NCBI GenBank assembly: GCA_027084065.1
Contig: JALWLR010000044.1
Coordinates: 1 to 7,537, forward strand
DNA from: Helicobacteraceae bacterium
Lineage (GTDB): Bacteria > Campylobacterota > Campylobacteria > Campylobacterales > Sulfurimonadaceae
Length of the DNA: 7,537 nt
Direction: 5' to 3'
The first letter of the stretch is position 1; each line of letters starts with the position of its first letter. Of this stretch, positions 6,729 through 7,537 are shown in pieces. Below the pieces are notes generated by a model, which saw only the letters and a list, made by a program, of their open reading frames with translations, made no database searches and had not been told where the DNA came from. The position numbers were made by a program, and so were the translations under genes.

Positions 6729-7413
6729 ACTCATCCTTGTCCGCCACGGACAAAGTATTTACAACAAAAAGAATCTCTTTACAGGATGGACAGACGTACC
6801 TCTGACTCCAAAAGGGATAGAAGAAGCGCAAAATGTCGGGAAAATCCTTAAAGCTCATGATCTTTACCCTGACATCTGCTTCACATCATGGCTTAAACGT
6901 GCCATCCATACAGCAAATATAGCTTTGGCAGAACTTGGCTGGGAGCACATAGACCATCTACGCTCCTACTACCTCAACGAACGACACTACGGTGCATGGC
7001 AAGGAAAGAACAAAGATGAAGTCAAAAAAGAGTTTGGGGAAGAGATGTTCCTAGCAGTTCGTCGCGGGTATGCCACAAGACCTCCGCTACTTGATCCTAG
7101 CGACCCAAGAGTCCCATGGAGAGAAAAGAAGTTCCAAAATATTCCTCACAACTCTCTACCTCTTGGCGAATCTCTTAAAGATACCAAGGAGCGCGTAGTT
7201 CCCTACTTTGACTCAACCATTGTTCCGATATTGAAAAATGGAAAAAACGTACTTATTTCAGCACATGGAAACTCTTTACGTGCCCTCGTAATGTATCTTG
7301 AAAATATTTCTCCAGAGGAAATTACAAAGCTTGAAATACCAACAGGAGAGGTACGCGTTTACGATTTCAATGAAACAATGCAACTTCAAAAAAGAGCTAT
7401 TTTAACTTCTTAA
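6718..7413 (+). CDS. gpmA: 2,3-bisphosphoglycerate-dependent phosphoglycerate mutase
   Basis: This cytosolic enzyme interconverts 3-phosphoglycerate and 2-phosphoglycerate through a phosphohistidine. The 231 residues match the usual length of about 230-250. LVRHGQS contains the phosphorylated His-10. LNERHYGAWQG contains the catalytic-acid candidate Glu-88. VRRGY, LPLGESLKDT, SAHGNSLRAL with His-183, and the IPTGE stretch complete the dPGM signature and separate it from generic histidine phosphatases. AGGAG at 6707-6711 lies 6 nt before the ATG, which overlaps the lipA end by 11 bp, so gpmA looks like the last gene of the PDH-lipoylation operon. Its 3' end overlaps a convergent gene by 17 bp. 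dPGM in place of the cofactor-independent GpmI is notable if the host is a Campylobacterota. Confidence 0.95.
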   Translation: MHAKLILVRHGQSIYNKKNLFTGWTDVPLTPKGIEEAQNVGKILKAHDLYPDICFTSWLKRAIHTANIALAELGWEHIDHLRSYYLNERHYGAWQGKNKDEVKKEFGEEMFLAVRRGYATRPPLLDPSDPRVPWREKKFQNIPHNSLPLGESLKDTKERVVPYFDSTIVPILKNGKNVLISAHGNSLRALVMYLENISPEEITKLEIPTGEVRVYDFNETMQLQKRAILTS

Positions 7414-7537
7414 TCAGCGCCTGTGCACAAAGATAACCACTCCCCCAGGCAAAGGCGAAGTTAAACCCGCCTCTTCTGCCCACAACATCGAGCACTTCGC
7501 CGATAAAGTACAGCCCTTTTTGCTTTTTCGACTCAAA
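7397..7537 (-). CDS. HI0933-family FAD-dependent oxidoreductase (aminoacetone oxidase/BaiN-type), C-terminal end only
   Basis: Reading the minus strand from the window edge gives 46 codons and then TAG at 7399-7397. The fragment contains GLYFIGEVLDVVGRRGG followed by FNFAFAWGSGYLCAQAL. This matches the C-terminal FAD-binding signature of HI0933-like flavoproteins (GLYF-x-GE-x-LD-x-x-G-x-x-GG-(Y/F)-N, then A-x-x-SGy). Proteins of this family are annotated variously as NAD(P)/FAD-dependent oxidoreductase, aminoacetone oxidase-family enzyme or BaiN; the substrate here is unknown. Only the tail is present, so length, domains and start cannot be judged. It converges with gpmA and is not part of the PDH operon. 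Confidence 0.85.
   Translation of the reverse strand, partial: FESKKQKGLYFIGEVLDVVGRRGGFNFAFAWGSGYLCAQALIKKLK

Noticed and set aside
7401..7465. Inverted repeat TTTAACTTC / GAAGTTAAA near the gpmA end as a terminator
   Set aside because: The arms are 47 nt apart, AT-rich, lie within coding sequence and have no following T-tract, so this is not a credible intrinsic terminator.

Overview
This window is almost entirely protein coding. It carries one tightly packed plus-strand gene cluster, flanked by a partial membrane-protein gene at the left edge and a partial minus-strand gene at the right edge. Visible protein style, moderate base composition (hand counts of about 37 to 54 % GC in different stretches), short overlapping genes and the HI0933-type flavoprotein neighbour suggest a Gram-negative bacterium, possibly a Campylobacterota lineage such as the Sulfurimonas/Sulfuricurvum/Sulfurovum group. 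That placement is an impression from the proteins; there is no rRNA or other phylogenetic marker here.

Layout: 1-832 is the C-terminal part of a DUF4010/MgtC-like multi-pass membrane protein. After 10 bp come genes for a pyruvate dehydrogenase complex of the heterodimeric-E1 type: E1 alpha (843-1796), E1 beta (1798-2775), lipoyl-bearing E2 (2768-4009) and dihydrolipoamide dehydrogenase E3 (4002-5324). They are followed by the two enzymes that make lipoyl cofactor from octanoyl-ACP, LipB (5321-5893) and LipA (5886-6728), and by a 2,3-bisphosphoglycerate-dependent phosphoglycerate mutase, GpmA (6718-7413). The minus-strand C-terminus of an HI0933-family flavoprotein (7397-7537) converges on gpmA and overlaps it by 17 bp.

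The genes make biochemical sense together. GpmA interconverts 3- and 2-phosphoglycerate in lower glycolysis/gluconeogenesis. E1, E2 and E3 turn pyruvate, CoA and NAD+ into acetyl-CoA, CO2 and NADH. LipB and LipA install the lipoyl group that E2 needs on its lysine. Gene spacing (1 bp gap, or overlaps of 4, 8, 8, 8 and 11 bp) implies one translationally coupled operon. No internal promoter or terminator is visible, and no non-coding stretch exceeds 10 bp.

No wholly new system is evident. The features most worth attention are two tandem peripheral-subunit-binding-like domains in E2, a non-canonical FAD-binding glycine loop in E3, an Asn in the E2 DHRxxxG motif, a repeated 8-nt start/stop overlap at three junctions, and the self-contained pairing of PDH, lipoylation and dPGM genes, which is unusual if the host is a Campylobacterota.
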